A stretch of 64,000 bases of DNA, from assembly GCA_964521255.1 (NCBI GenBank), contig CAZFRM010000027.1, forward strand, positions 1 to 64,000, read 5' to 3'. The first letter of the stretch is position 1; every line of letters starts with the position of its first letter. A program made the position numbers and the translations under genes. This document shows, in pieces, positions 26,688 to 35,823 of the stretch. The notes under the pieces were generated by a model that worked only from the letters and a program-made list of their open reading frames with translations, was not told where the DNA came from and searched no databases. This DNA comes from ZC4RG29 sp964521255. Its GTDB lineage: Bacteria; Bacteroidota; Bacteroidia; Cytophagales; Cyclobacteriaceae.

Positions 26688-28208
26688 TTAAACCTTTACC
26701 GTTTTCCAACCACCTCTTGAAAATAGCCAAAGGGTAAACAATCCTACAGACGTTTCTGAAATAAATACACCCCAAAATACACCCGACTGCTGCCAATCCA
26801 GATGAAGGGCCAGGAAATAACATAATGGTATTTGAATAAGCCAGAAAAAGACAATGTTGATTTTCGTTGGAGTTTTAGTATCACCCGCGCCATTAAATGC
26901 TTGCACGGAAACCATCCACCAGCCATATACTAAATACGAATAGGAAATTATGCGAAGCCATTCCGCGCCAATGGCTATCACACTTCCATCATCCGTAAAA
27001 ATGTTCATTAACTTTTGGTTAAAGAAAAAGTATATAACCGAAACGCCAGCCAAAAAGATCATATTATAAACACCGATCTTCCATACTGCGGATTCGGCAC
27101 GTTCAGGATGTCCTGCACCCAGGTTTTGCCCTACCAAAGTTGCGGCAGCGTTAGACAATCCCCACGCGGGCATCATGGTGAACATCATAATGCGGAGTGC
27201 AATGGTAGAACCAGCTACTGCTTCACTGCCTACATCAGCAAGAATGCGCATAATAAAAATCCAGGAAGTCATCGCTACAATCATCTGGCCTACGCCACCT
27301 AATGATGTACGCACGATGTTTAGAATAATTTTCCCATCCCAATAAAGCTGTGAAAGTTTCACCTGGATATGTTTTCCTCCTTTGAAGAGCGTCCACAATT
27401 GCACGACCACACCAACGCCACGGCCAATAGTGGTAGCGATGGCAGCGCCTTCAATTCCGTATGCCGGGATGGGTCCCCATCCAAAAATCAATATCGGATC
27501 CAGAATGATATTAACTGCATTAGCAATCCAAAGAACACGCATGGCAATTGAAGCGTCACCTGCTCCTCTGTATATAGCGTTGATTACAAACAACAGGACA
27601 ATCACAGCGTTACCACCCAGCATCCATTGCGTATAGCGATAGCCATGCTCGATGCTCCAAGCGTCAGCGCCCATAAGGGTGAGCAGTTCTTTCGCAAAGA
27701 AAATACCTGCAATGGCAAAGGGCAGAGAAGATAATACAGCCAGAAAAATAGATTGAACGCCTGACAGGCCTGCCTCTGCTTTGTTTTTCTCGCCAATTCT
27801 CCGGGCAATAATAGCGGTCACTGCAGTTGAAAGTCCCATAGCAATGGAGTACAGGAGAAACAGATACGTTTCTGTTAGCCCTACCGTTGCCACGGCTGAC
27901 GCACCCAACTTACTGACAAAGAATATGTCAACCACAGCAAAAGTAGATTCCATTACCAATTCCAGGATCATGGGTACAGCCAGAAGAAAGATAGCTTTCT
28001 TGATATCAATTTGTGTATAGTCTGCTTCAGTACCCCGGATGGCATCTTTGAGTTGTTGCCAAACGGAACGGCCTGGCAAAATGGATGTTCCTCCGGTTGT
28101 TGAAATTTCCTTTTGGATTTCGTTCATAACATTATGGTCTTTTCTAACAATCGTCCCTAAGGAGTACGCGTTACACAATTCAGATACGATATCTTTCACA
28201 CTACGCAT
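26688..28208 (-). CDS. MATE family efflux transporter
   Basis: The 506-residue membrane protein has about 12 hydrophobic helices in two halves, with the MATE signature regions LAVPMILELVMESTFAVVDI in the first half and RTSLGGVGQMIVAMTSWIFI in the second. MATE proteins export drugs or metabolites using sodium or proton gradients. The start is uncertain: ATG at 28208 gives a 27-residue extension, while ATG at 28127 (MNEIQKEISTTGG) starts closer to family members. There are no neighbours on the same strand. Confidence 0.92.
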   Translation of the reverse strand: MRSVKDIVSELCNAYSLGTIVRKDHNVMNEIQKEISTTGGTSILPGRSVWQQLKDAIRGTEADYTQIDIKKAIFLLAVPMILELVMESTFAVVDIFFVSKLGASAVATVGLTETYLFLLYSIAMGLSTAVTAIIARRIGEKNKAEAGLSGVQSIFLAVLSSLPFAIAGIFFAKELLTLMGADAWSIEHGYRYTQWMLGGNAVIVLLFVINAIYRGAGDASIAMRVLWIANAVNIILDPILIFGWGPIPAYGIEGAAIATTIGRGVGVVVQLWTLFKGGKHIQVKLSQLYWDGKIILNIVRTSLGGVGQMIVAMTSWIFIMRILADVGSEAVAGSTIALRIMMFTMMPAWGLSNAAATLVGQNLGAGHPERAESAVWKIGVYNMIFLAGVSVIYFFFNQKLMNIFTDDGSVIAIGAEWLRIISYSYLVYGWWMVSVQAFNGAGDTKTPTKINIVFFWLIQIPLCYFLALHLDWQQSGVFWGVFISETSVGLFTLWLFSRGGWKTVKV

Positions 28209-28490
28209 TCCACTGAAGAGTGTTTGTTTTTTTTAACTTTATTTTTTCTGATTAAGTCATACAAATTTAGTGAACCAGGTTTGTGGCCCGATGTGTGAAT
28301 ACGACATTATGAGGGGTTGAATGCGCCGCTGAAAAATGGATTGATCATTAAATGATGTTCCAACCTGAGGTCACACTTAATAAAGAATTAATCTCACTCG
28401 CAGACATGAGAAAGTTATAAAATAGGAAACACGTTGTATATTCATAAAAGGTTTGATTTAATAAATTTCACAACGTTAAAAGTATATTTT

Positions 28491-28784
28491 ATGATCATTG
28501 TCCATGATATTTTTATTTGCAAGCCCGGCAATGCCTCGAAGCTTGCAAAAAAGTTTAAGGAAGCCATGACCGGTAATGAAGAGTTGGTAAACATCATGAC
28601 CGATATGACTGGCCAATTCAACAAAGTAGTGATGGTGACAAAGTACGAAAGCATGACGGCCTACGAGCAAAGCTGGGAGAAGTACATGCAGGATACAGCC
28701 GAGATGAAAAAAATGAATGATGCCATGGCTGGCTACCAGGATATGTACCTCACAGGCTCAAGAGAAATATACAAGGTTTGGTAG
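28491..28784 (+). CDS. Small dimeric alpha-beta barrel-like protein
   Basis: The 97-residue protein (from MIIVHDIFICKPGNASKLAK) has the pattern of ferredoxin-like stress or NIPSNAP-type barrel proteins: an N-terminal strand, a helix with KLAKKFKEA, and a repeated strand-helix with WEKYMQDTAEMKKMNDAM. The function is unknown. The longer frame from 28434 is rejected, as the ATG at 28491 opens with the conserved strand. It is probably monocistronic. Confidence 0.55.
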   Translation: MIIVHDIFICKPGNASKLAKKFKEAMTGNEELVNIMTDMTGQFNKVVMVTKYESMTAYEQSWEKYMQDTAEMKKMNDAMAGYQDMYLTGSREIYKVW

Positions 28785-29420
28785 AAAGGGCATAGCCAAT
28801 TAGTGATATACGTTAAAATCTGTATTTATTAATCGTTTAGTGATTTAGTGCTACTTAGTTCATTCAAAAAATCTATGATACAACGAAAAAATAGCAGTAA
28901 GCAAATGGCAATAGGCAATTTTGCCTACTGCGATTGCCTATTGCCTACTTTTCAACAGTGGTTAATATCTGTTGATTAAATGTTTTATATTAGTAAATGA
29001 TGCTCTCATTAATAACTATATAGAGCCCCCTGGATCGTACTAACAATTACTGACGATTATATTCAGTAACAAGAACTTAAACCTTGTTCAAAGACCTAAA
29101 CTTCTGGTTAGCAGATTCACTAAACAAGAATAGAAATATCATGCCAGCGTTGATACCGGCTTGAAATCAAAAGGTTGTCATCCTCGTTTGGTAAAAAAAT
29201 TCCACAAGGTGATAACGGATATGTCTGCAAATGTATACAGTGAATGAAAGAGTATAGAAATCAACAATTCCAAAGTACAACATTTCTAACCCCAAAGCCT
29301 TCAGTAATTCATTTGTAATGTATTCTGAGTGTCTATTACCTTATATGTAGCTGTTCAATGAAAGTAAAAGAAAATGATGTAGATTCAACATTCATAAATC
29401 CAACTCAACCTGACTGAATC
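28785..29420. other. Long intergenic region with one inverted repeat
   Basis: Bases 28785-29420 hold no coding frame of note. The only structure is an inverted repeat at 28907-28945 (listed separately). The region before the oxidoreductase is AT-rich, as expected for Bacteroidetes promoters. Confidence 0.5.
28907..28945. repeat. Inverted repeat with GCAGTAAGCA flank
   Basis: GGCAATAGGCAAT (28907-28919) and ATTGCCTATTGCC (28933-28945) form a perfect 13-bp stem with a 13-nt loop. GCAGTAAGCA at 28894-28903 is shared with the repeat inside kinases 1 and 2. No T-run follows, so it is not a typical terminator. Confidence 0.6.
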
Positions 29421-30737
29421 ATGAAACGAAGAGACTTTGTACTAAAAACAACATTAGCCGGATCGGCTGTGTTGGCTTCACCCTACGTCAGTGCTTTTAG
29501 AGGAGCGCCAAATAACAAAGTAATTGTTGGGGTGATGGGTACCAACAGCCGTGGTGAATACCTGGCCACATTATTTTCAGCATTGCCTGATGTTGAAGTA
29601 GGTTACATTTGTGAAGTCGATGAAACGGTCTTGCAAAGAACCATCGCAAAGATTGAATCGCTGACAGGAAAGAAACCGAAAGGCTTCACGGATGTGCGTA
29701 AACTTTTGGAAGAAAAAGATCTTGACGCTATTGCTATTGCAGCGCCTGATCATTGGCATGCGCCTGCCGCATTGATGGCAGTGAAGGCCGGTAAACATGT
29801 ATATGTGGAAAAGCCTTGCTCGCATAATCCTGGTGAGGGAGAAATTTTAGTGAGAGCAGCAGAGAAATATAAAAAGCTCATCCAGATGGGCAACCAAAGG
29901 AGGTCATGGCCGGGTGTGCAGGAAGCAATGCAATCTTTGAAGGATGGTGTAATAGGACGTCCTTATTATGCTCAAGGATGGTACGCCAATTCAAGAAAGA
30001 GCATTGGACTTGGAAAAGAAGTGACAGTACCTTCTACTCTTGATTTTAATCTTTGGCAGGGACCCGCTCCACGTAAATCGTATAAAGACAATCTTATTCA
30101 CTATAACTGGCATTGGTTCTGGCATTGGGGAACAGGTGAGGCTCTGAACAACGGCACGCACGAACTTGATCTTATGCGTTGGGGTCTCGGTGTAGACTAT
30201 CCGCTAAAGGTTACCTCGATAGGCGGACGCTTCCACTATAAAGACGATTGGCAAACACCCGATACGCAAACCATTTCTTACGAATTTGCTAACAACACGG
30301 CTATTAGCTGGGAAGGAAGAAGTTGTAATGGCTATCCGCAGGAAGGTTCGGGCAGGGGAGTAATCTTCTACGGTGAAAGGGGTTCAATGGTAATTCCCGG
30401 AGGCGATAGTTATAAAATCTATGATCTTGAAAATAAAGTAGTGAAAGAGGTGAAGAGCCCGCTTGAAACAGGTGAAACGACCAATACCACTGGCATGGGT
30501 GAAAAATTAGACAGTTTGCATCTTCTTAATTTTATAAATACGATTCGTGAAAACGAGAAACTTAATTCGCCAATTGCAGAAGGACACAAGTCTACACTTT
30601 TGCCGCAATTAGGTAACATTGCTTTCCGTTCGGGTAAAATTTTATCGTGTGATGCAACGGGTCAGATTTCTGATAAAAAAGTTTATGATGAACTCTGGGC
30701 CCGCGAATATGAAAAGGGATGGGAGATGAAATTGTAA
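29421..30737 (+). CDS. Gfo/Idh/MocA family oxidoreductase, Tat-exported
   Basis: This 438-residue protein begins with a twin-arginine signal (MKRRDFVLKTTLAGSAVLAS), so it is likely exported folded with its cofactor. The Rossmann region (KVIVGVMGTNSRGEYLATLF) binds NAD(P), and DAIAIAAPDHWHAPAALMAV...HVYVEKPC is the Gfo/Idh/MocA signature with the conserved Glu-Lys-Pro. The substrate is probably a sugar or cyclitol. It is followed by a strong terminator, and a TIM-barrel sugar isomerase with a similar signal lies nearby. Confidence 0.92.
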   Translation: MKRRDFVLKTTLAGSAVLASPYVSAFRGAPNNKVIVGVMGTNSRGEYLATLFSALPDVEVGYICEVDETVLQRTIAKIESLTGKKPKGFTDVRKLLEEKDLDAIAIAAPDHWHAPAALMAVKAGKHVYVEKPCSHNPGEGEILVRAAEKYKKLIQMGNQRRSWPGVQEAMQSLKDGVIGRPYYAQGWYANSRKSIGLGKEVTVPSTLDFNLWQGPAPRKSYKDNLIHYNWHWFWHWGTGEALNNGTHELDLMRWGLGVDYPLKVTSIGGRFHYKDDWQTPDTQTISYEFANNTAISWEGRSCNGYPQEGSGRGVIFYGERGSMVIPGGDSYKIYDLENKVVKEVKSPLETGETTNTTGMGEKLDSLHLLNFINTIRENEKLNSPIAEGHKSTLLPQLGNIAFRSGKILSCDATGQISDKKVYDELWAREYEKGWEMKL

Positions 30738-30772
30738 AAGTTGGAGAGGCAATTTTAACTGGGTTGTTAAAT

Positions 30773-30798
30773 AAAAAAGGGCTGGTTAGCCCTTTTTT
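30773..30798. terminator. Bidirectional terminator between oxidoreductase and DUF2383 genes
   Basis: AAAAAAGGGCT (30773-30783), loop GGTT, AGCCCTTTTTT (30788-30798). The stem and A/T flanks work in both directions, ending the plus-strand oxidoreductase gene and the minus-strand gene that stops at 30822. Confidence 0.85.
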
Positions 30799-30821
30799 CG
30801 TTAACTCAAATTTTCACGTCA

Positions 30822-31286
30822 TTATGCTTTTACACGTTCTGTATCACGACGACTTTTTATTATGTCATGTGCCCTTTTTAACGTTTGCCTTTGCTGGTTA
30901 ATAAGTGTATGAATATTCTGTGGCAGCTCAGTTTCCTCTAAAGCTTCGTCATAAGCTTTAAGCGCTACATCTTCTCCATACTCACATAATTCTAATACGG
31001 ATTTAGGACTACCACCTGTAAAAGATGTTTTCAAATCCATCCAAACGCGGTAAAGTTTACCTCCTGCAGTCGTCGTGTCTTCTGTTTCCCCACCTAAGGG
31101 TATAATGGCAGATTCCAGCTCATTACGGAAATTACTGCTTTCGGCAATTCGTTCCTCAAACACACCACGGTCAATTAAAGATTTTTCATTGTCTAAATCT
31201 TCCAGGGCTTTTTCGTAACCTTCTATACGATCATTGTTGATCTTTATCAGGTCTTGCAGAACATCAATTATCTTTTCATTTTTCAT
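30822..31286 (-). CDS. DUF2383 four-helix protein (PA2169 family)
   Basis: The 154-residue protein is all helical, with the pattern of the PA2169/DUF2383 family: ALEDLDNEKSLIDRGVFEER, then RNELESAIIPLGGETEDTTT and GGKLYRVWMDLKTSFTGGSP. Members are ferritin-like four-helix bundles often linked to stress. The function is unknown. It converges with the upstream oxidoreductase gene across the bidirectional terminator. Confidence 0.8.
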   Translation of the reverse strand: MKNEKIIDVLQDLIKINNDRIEGYEKALEDLDNEKSLIDRGVFEERIAESSNFRNELESAIIPLGGETEDTTTAGGKLYRVWMDLKTSFTGGSPKSVLELCEYGEDVALKAYDEALEETELPQNIHTLINQQRQTLKRAHDIIKSRRDTERVKA

Positions 31287-31511
31287 TTTTGATAAGTTTT
31301 TAGTTTAAACACCAAATCATAACCACAGAAAACAGAGTTTTAAACTGAAGACTGTTTCTATTACTTTTATAAATATCATGCCATGGAAAGCATGTCTTCT
31401 CTTCGATAAAATGAATTGCGAATTGTGTCTATAAAATTCCTCACATGTCACTTTTTATCCATATGACTATTATATTTATCAAACTGTTTCACAACAACAT
31501 TTTATAATAAT

Positions 31512-32396
31512 ATGCGCAATTCTCAACTGACACGAAAGGACTTTTTAAAGCAAACCCTATTGGCCATCACGGGAGCAACCTTATCAATGAAGGTGTTGGC
31601 ATCTGTTAAAGAAGATGTTTCAGTTGGTGTATGTACATCCTGGGAAAATAGCACCCTTGCAAAACAAGCGGGCTGTTCATTCATTGAGGAAGGTGTAGGA
31701 AAAATATTGATGCCTGACAAACCAGTCGATCTTTTTAATCAACAATTGATAAGTTTAACACAGAGTCAACCTTTAGGTGTTCGATCGTTTATATATTTTC
31801 TTCCTGGCGAGATGAAGGTTGTCGGACCTAATGTTAATCACGAAGCAATTATCACATATGCTTCCGTAGCTTTTGAGCGAGCAAAAAAGGTAGGAGCCAA
31901 AACCGTCGTATTTGGAAGTGGCAAAGCCCGTGAAATTCCATCCGGCTTTGAAAAGTCGATGGCGAGGGAACAAATGATCTCGCTTTGTAAATTACTTGCG
32001 CCTGCGGCGGCCCGTCATAATATCATTCTTGCCGTGGAGCAACTCAACCGATCAGAAACAAATTTTCTCAACCTGATGGAAGAAACAGGTGATATTGTGA
32101 CCAACGTTGGCCATCCAAATTTTCAAATGGTATGCGATATCTACCATGCGCTGAGAGAAAATGATGACCCGCAACAAATTATTAAGTTCAAAAAGCACAT
32201 CGTTCACTGTCATATTGCTGAGAAGGAAGAACGAACACCACCAGGCACAAAAGGAGATGACTTCACGCCATACTTTCGCGCGTTGAAGAAAATAAAATAC
32301 AAAGGAGGCTTGTCGTTAGAGTGCAGGTTTAAAAACATGGAAGATGAGATTGGAAAGGCCGTAAAAGTTGTACAAGAGCAGTATAGAAAGGCTTAA
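31512..32396 (+). CDS. Sugar phosphate isomerase/epimerase-like TIM barrel, exported
   Basis: The 294-residue protein has an N-terminal export signal (RKDFLKQTLLAITGATLSMK, a Tat-like R-K form) and a xylose-isomerase-like barrel. Metal-ligand candidates are Glu in LAVEQLN, Asp and His in MVCDIYHAL and Glu in LSLECRF. Such proteins act on ketoses such as hydroxypyruvate or on myo-inositol derivatives. It may work with the Gfo/Idh/MocA oxidoreductase about 0.8 kb upstream. Confidence 0.85.
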   Translation: MRNSQLTRKDFLKQTLLAITGATLSMKVLASVKEDVSVGVCTSWENSTLAKQAGCSFIEEGVGKILMPDKPVDLFNQQLISLTQSQPLGVRSFIYFLPGEMKVVGPNVNHEAIITYASVAFERAKKVGAKTVVFGSGKAREIPSGFEKSMAREQMISLCKLLAPAAARHNIILAVEQLNRSETNFLNLMEETGDIVTNVGHPNFQMVCDIYHALRENDDPQQIIKFKKHIVHCHIAEKEERTPPGTKGDDFTPYFRALKKIKYKGGLSLECRFKNMEDEIGKAVKVVQEQYRKA

Positions 32397-32436
32397 TAAA
32401 TTTCATAATGAATTTTGGTTTTAAATAATGGATGTA

Positions 32437-32604
32437 ATGGCGGAACAAAAAACAAAACAATCTGTTGAAAATTTTTTGAATAGAGTTGCTGATGAAGCAG
32501 TTCGTGATGATTGTTATACATTGATGGATAGGATGAGAACGATTTTATTTTACCCTTTGCGATTTGATTGTACTCCTTTTTACGATTCAAGTGTCTTCAT
32601 GTAA
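32437..32604 (+). pseudogene. DUF1801 protein, truncated N-terminal remnant
   Basis: A short frame from 32437 reads MAEQKTKQSVENFLNRVADE AVRDDCYTLMDRM, the N-terminal helices of DUF1801 (YdhG-type) proteins. The usual rest of the family (about 110-140 residues) is missing; after RMRT the sequence is unrelated and stops after 55 codons. It looks like a truncated gene, though a real short protein cannot be excluded. Confidence 0.6.
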
Positions 32605-32716
32605 TTCAATAAATGATTATACTTGTTTATGGCTTTTGAACAATGGAAATTGATGTGCTGTTCGAAATCCAACTTCTCGTAGATCTTACCAATGGTAAAC
32701 AAAACGTAAGGACAAA

Positions 32717-33994
32717 ATGCATTCGAAGACCTTTCAGCCCTTAAAATACTATATTATCATTCTTCTTATATGTTTAGATGTGGGACGGGGGTATTCCCAA
32801 ATTTCTATTCCTTTCTGCCAAGAGAAAGCACGGGCTAACTACCCGCTTATTAAGCAATATGATTTGATTTCAAAGTCGACAGAGTACACGCTATCCAACG
32901 CATCTAAGGCGTATCTTCCCCAAATTAGTGTTACAGGTATCGGCGCCTATATTTTCAAGGGTTTTCCTTCTGTTACACTTCCCGGAGGTACTGAGAGAGA
33001 AAATGAAAAATTTCAGTTTATCGGCATAGGTCAAATCAATCAAACCGTGTGGGATGGCGGCGCCACGCGCGCACAAAAAGACATTGCGAGCGCTGCGGCA
33101 GAAACAGAAAAAGCTTCTATTGATGTGGCCCTTCAGGCAATCAGGGAACGAGTGGATCAATTGTACTTCGGCATCCTCATCATTGATGAGCAGGTCAATC
33201 AGCTGAACATAATCAGCGAAATGACTAAGCGAAATTTAAATGCCGTAACTATTTCCAAAAATAATGGGCTTGCCTATCAAACGGATGTGGATGAACTGAA
33301 AGCTGAATTGCTGAAAATTGATCAGCAAAAAATTGAATTCAGTTTTTCACGCAAGGGATACACGGAGATGTTAGGCTACCTGATTGGCCAGCCACTGATA
33401 GAAGATGTTTCCCTGGAAAAACCTGTCATTTCCGATTCGGTGACAAATCTGCCCATTAACCGGCCGGAGTTATCGCTTTACACACGTCAACGAAAGTTAA
33501 GTACTGCACAATATTCAGTAAATAAAGTTTATAACATGCCGAAGATTGGACTGCTGGGTGCGGCGATATTAATCGAGCCCGGCACTAGTTTTGGAACAGA
33601 GTCGCTTTCCTCACTGGCGCTTGGGGGGGTAAGTGTGTCATGGAATACATCAGGTATTTATAAATCGTCAAACAACAATCAGTTGGAGAAACTTCAACAG
33701 GAAAAGATCGCTTCCCAGGAAGAGGCTTTCGTGTTTACTACCAATTTGCAGCTTAGTCAGATCAGAAGTGATATTGACAAACAGCGGGCATTGCTGGCCA
33801 AGGATGACGAGATTGTTGCTTTAAAGATAAAAATCCGGAAAGCTTACGAGCTGAAGTACGAAACAGGGATGGGAACCATGAACGATGTAATCGAGGCGAC
33901 AAATAAAGAGAGCGAAGCGCGTAGCCTGCAGGCGTTGCACAATATTCAATTGCTCATGTTTCTCAATTCCTATCAAACAGCCTCTGGAAATTAA
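32717..33994 (+). CDS. TolC-family outer membrane factor
   Basis: The 425-residue protein has an N-terminal signal peptide (ending DVGRGYSQ) and the alternating helical pattern of TolC proteins: LISKSTEYTLSNASKAYLPQ and ALQAIRERVDQLYFGILIID in the first half and a repeat of the motif in the second half (LSQIRSDIDKQRALLAKDDE). It should form the outer membrane exit duct. It starts a five-gene operon with HlyD, two ABC ATPases and two permeases. Stop at 33994, next gene at 34008. Confidence 0.92.
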   Translation: MHSKTFQPLKYYIIILLICLDVGRGYSQISIPFCQEKARANYPLIKQYDLISKSTEYTLSNASKAYLPQISVTGIGAYIFKGFPSVTLPGGTERENEKFQFIGIGQINQTVWDGGATRAQKDIASAAAETEKASIDVALQAIRERVDQLYFGILIIDEQVNQLNIISEMTKRNLNAVTISKNNGLAYQTDVDELKAELLKIDQQKIEFSFSRKGYTEMLGYLIGQPLIEDVSLEKPVISDSVTNLPINRPELSLYTRQRKLSTAQYSVNKVYNMPKIGLLGAAILIEPGTSFGTESLSSLALGGVSVSWNTSGIYKSSNNNQLEKLQQEKIASQEEAFVFTTNLQLSQIRSDIDKQRALLAKDDEIVALKIKIRKAYELKYETGMGTMNDVIEATNKESEARSLQALHNIQLLMFLNSYQTASGN

Positions 33995-34007
33995 ATCAAA
34001 TGATGAT

Positions 34008-34913
34008 ATGACGCGAATAAAGTTAATGCTGACGATATTGTTTATATGCCTTGCCTTACTTTTCTCCTGCAGTTCGAAGAACAACCAGGCCGATGCGGTG
34101 GGATCGTTTGAAGCAATAGAAACCATGGTGTCAGCCGAATCAAACGGTAAGATTATGCTGTTTACCATTGAGGAAGGTGACCAGGTAAAGGCGGGTGAAG
34201 TAGTGGGCAGCATTGATAGTACGCAACTCTACCTGAGCAAACTGCAACTGTTACAAAATAAAAAGGCTGTGTTGTCGAGCCGTCCTGATATCCACGCTCA
34301 ACTGGAGGCGCTTCAACGTGAGCTTGACAACGCTATCAGTGACAAGAAAAGAATTGAAAAACTTGTGGCTGGCGAGGTAGCGTCTCAAAAGCAGCTTGAT
34401 GATGCGAACTCACGGATCGCTGTTCTTCAGTCGCGCATTGAGGCGCAAAAAAGTTTGCTGGGTACAAACACCTCGGCAATTGACGAACAGGCCAGCGTCG
34501 TTAACGCGCAACTCGCGCAGGTCGAGGATCAGCTTAAGAAATGCCGGATCATCAATCCCATTCCCGGCACGGTGCTCGCAACGTATGTCAATCCTTTTGA
34601 AATGACAAGTGTGGGACGACCGCTTTATAAAGTGGCCAATCTTGATGAGATCATTTTAAGGGCATACATCACCAGTGATCAGTTTGTAAAGATCAAAATC
34701 GGCCAGACGGTTGATGTAATGGTTGATGACGAGAAGGGTGGTGCCCGAAAATTTTCCGGAACAATTAGTTGGATCAATAACCAGGCTGAGTTCACGCCAA
34801 AAACAATTCAAACGAAGAATGAGCGTGCCAACCTTGTATATGCCATTAAGGTGAAGGTTAAGAATGATGGCACGCTTAAAATAGGAATGTATGGAGAAGT
34901 TGCCTTCCATTAA
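34008..34913 (+). CDS. HlyD-family membrane fusion lipoprotein (YbhG type)
   Basis: The 301-residue protein has a lipoprotein signal (LTILFICLALLFSC, Cys near residue 21), the beta-barrel and lipoyl parts (VSAESNGKIMLFTIEEGDQV), a long coiled-coil hairpin (about 85-165) and a closing lipoyl part (LRAYITSDQFVKIKIGQTVD). It joins the inner-membrane ABC transporter to the TolC-like channel. Its last 23 bases overlap the start of the first ATPase gene. Confidence 0.9.
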   Translation: MTRIKLMLTILFICLALLFSCSSKNNQADAVGSFEAIETMVSAESNGKIMLFTIEEGDQVKAGEVVGSIDSTQLYLSKLQLLQNKKAVLSSRPDIHAQLEALQRELDNAISDKKRIEKLVAGEVASQKQLDDANSRIAVLQSRIEAQKSLLGTNTSAIDEQASVVNAQLAQVEDQLKKCRIINPIPGTVLATYVNPFEMTSVGRPLYKVANLDEIILRAYITSDQFVKIKIGQTVDVMVDDEKGGARKFSGTISWINNQAEFTPKTIQTKNERANLVYAIKVKVKNDGTLKIGMYGEVAFH

Positions 34914-35823
34914 TGTATCCGGATTGAGCAAGTGGTACGGCAAAGAAAAGAAAGTTGTCGTTCATGAAGTTTCCTTCACGGTAGAGCGCGGAGAGATCTT
35001 CGGACTTATTGGTCCGGACGGTTCAGGAAAAACAAGCATCTTCCGCATGTTGACTACATTGTTACTTCCGGATGCGGGAGCGGCATCGGTTCAGGGCTAT
35101 GACATTGTAAAGGATTACAAGCAGATCAGGAACTGCGTCGGTTACATGCCGGGCAGATTCTCGTTGTACCAGGATTTAAGCGTGGAAGAAAATTTGAATT
35201 TCTTCGCAACGGTATTTAACACCACCATTGAAGAAAATTATCATCTCGTTCGCGACATCTATGTGCAATTGGAGCCTTTTAAAACAAGATTGGCGGGGAA
35301 ACTCTCCGGCGGAATGAAGCAGAAGCTCGCTCTTTGTTGCGCGCTCATTCACAAGCCGGAGGTATTGTTCCTGGATGAACCTACCACAGGTGTTGATCCG
35401 GTCTCCCGAAAGGAATTCTGGGAAATGCTGAAGCGGTTGAAGGCTCAGCAAATTACCATACTGGTGGCGACGCCTTACATGGATGAAGCGAGCTTGTGCG
35501 ATCGGATTGCCCTCCTTCAGGATGGAAAAATTTTATCGATCGATACCCCGCAGAACCTTTCGTCATCTTTTCCCTATCCTCTTCTGAAAGTGAAGGCGAG
35601 TAAAATGTCTGTTGTTATCAAATCGCTAAAAGACTTTGAAGGTGTAACGAGTTGTAATGGATTTGGAGAGTACGCACATGTCGTGATGAAAAATGTAAGT
35701 CCTTCAACTTTTGATCAGATGAGCAACTATCTTTCAAAGATGGGACTGCGCGATATTGAAATCAAAACGACTGAACCAACCATTGAGGATGTTTTTATTG
35801 GCTTAACAACCTCACGATCATGA
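34891..35823 (+). CDS. ABC transporter ATP-binding protein, first YbhF half
   Basis: The 310-residue ATPase has Walker A GPDGSGKT, signature LSGGMKQ, Walker B VLFLDEPTTG, and a C-terminal extension. The switch His is replaced: ATPYMDEA (Pro where THYMDEA is normal). In E. coli YbhF two such halves are fused; here the halves are separate genes with an overlapping stop and start (35823 versus 35820). The degenerate H-loop means one of the two ATP sites of the heterodimer is probably inactive. Confidence 0.93.
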   Translation: MEKLPSINVSGLSKWYGKEKKVVVHEVSFTVERGEIFGLIGPDGSGKTSIFRMLTTLLLPDAGAASVQGYDIVKDYKQIRNCVGYMPGRFSLYQDLSVEENLNFFATVFNTTIEENYHLVRDIYVQLEPFKTRLAGKLSGGMKQKLALCCALIHKPEVLFLDEPTTGVDPVSRKEFWEMLKRLKAQQITILVATPYMDEASLCDRIALLQDGKILSIDTPQNLSSSFPYPLLKVKASKMSVVIKSLKDFEGVTSCNGFGEYAHVVMKNVSPSTFDQMSNYLSKMGLRDIEIKTTEPTIEDVFIGLTTSRS

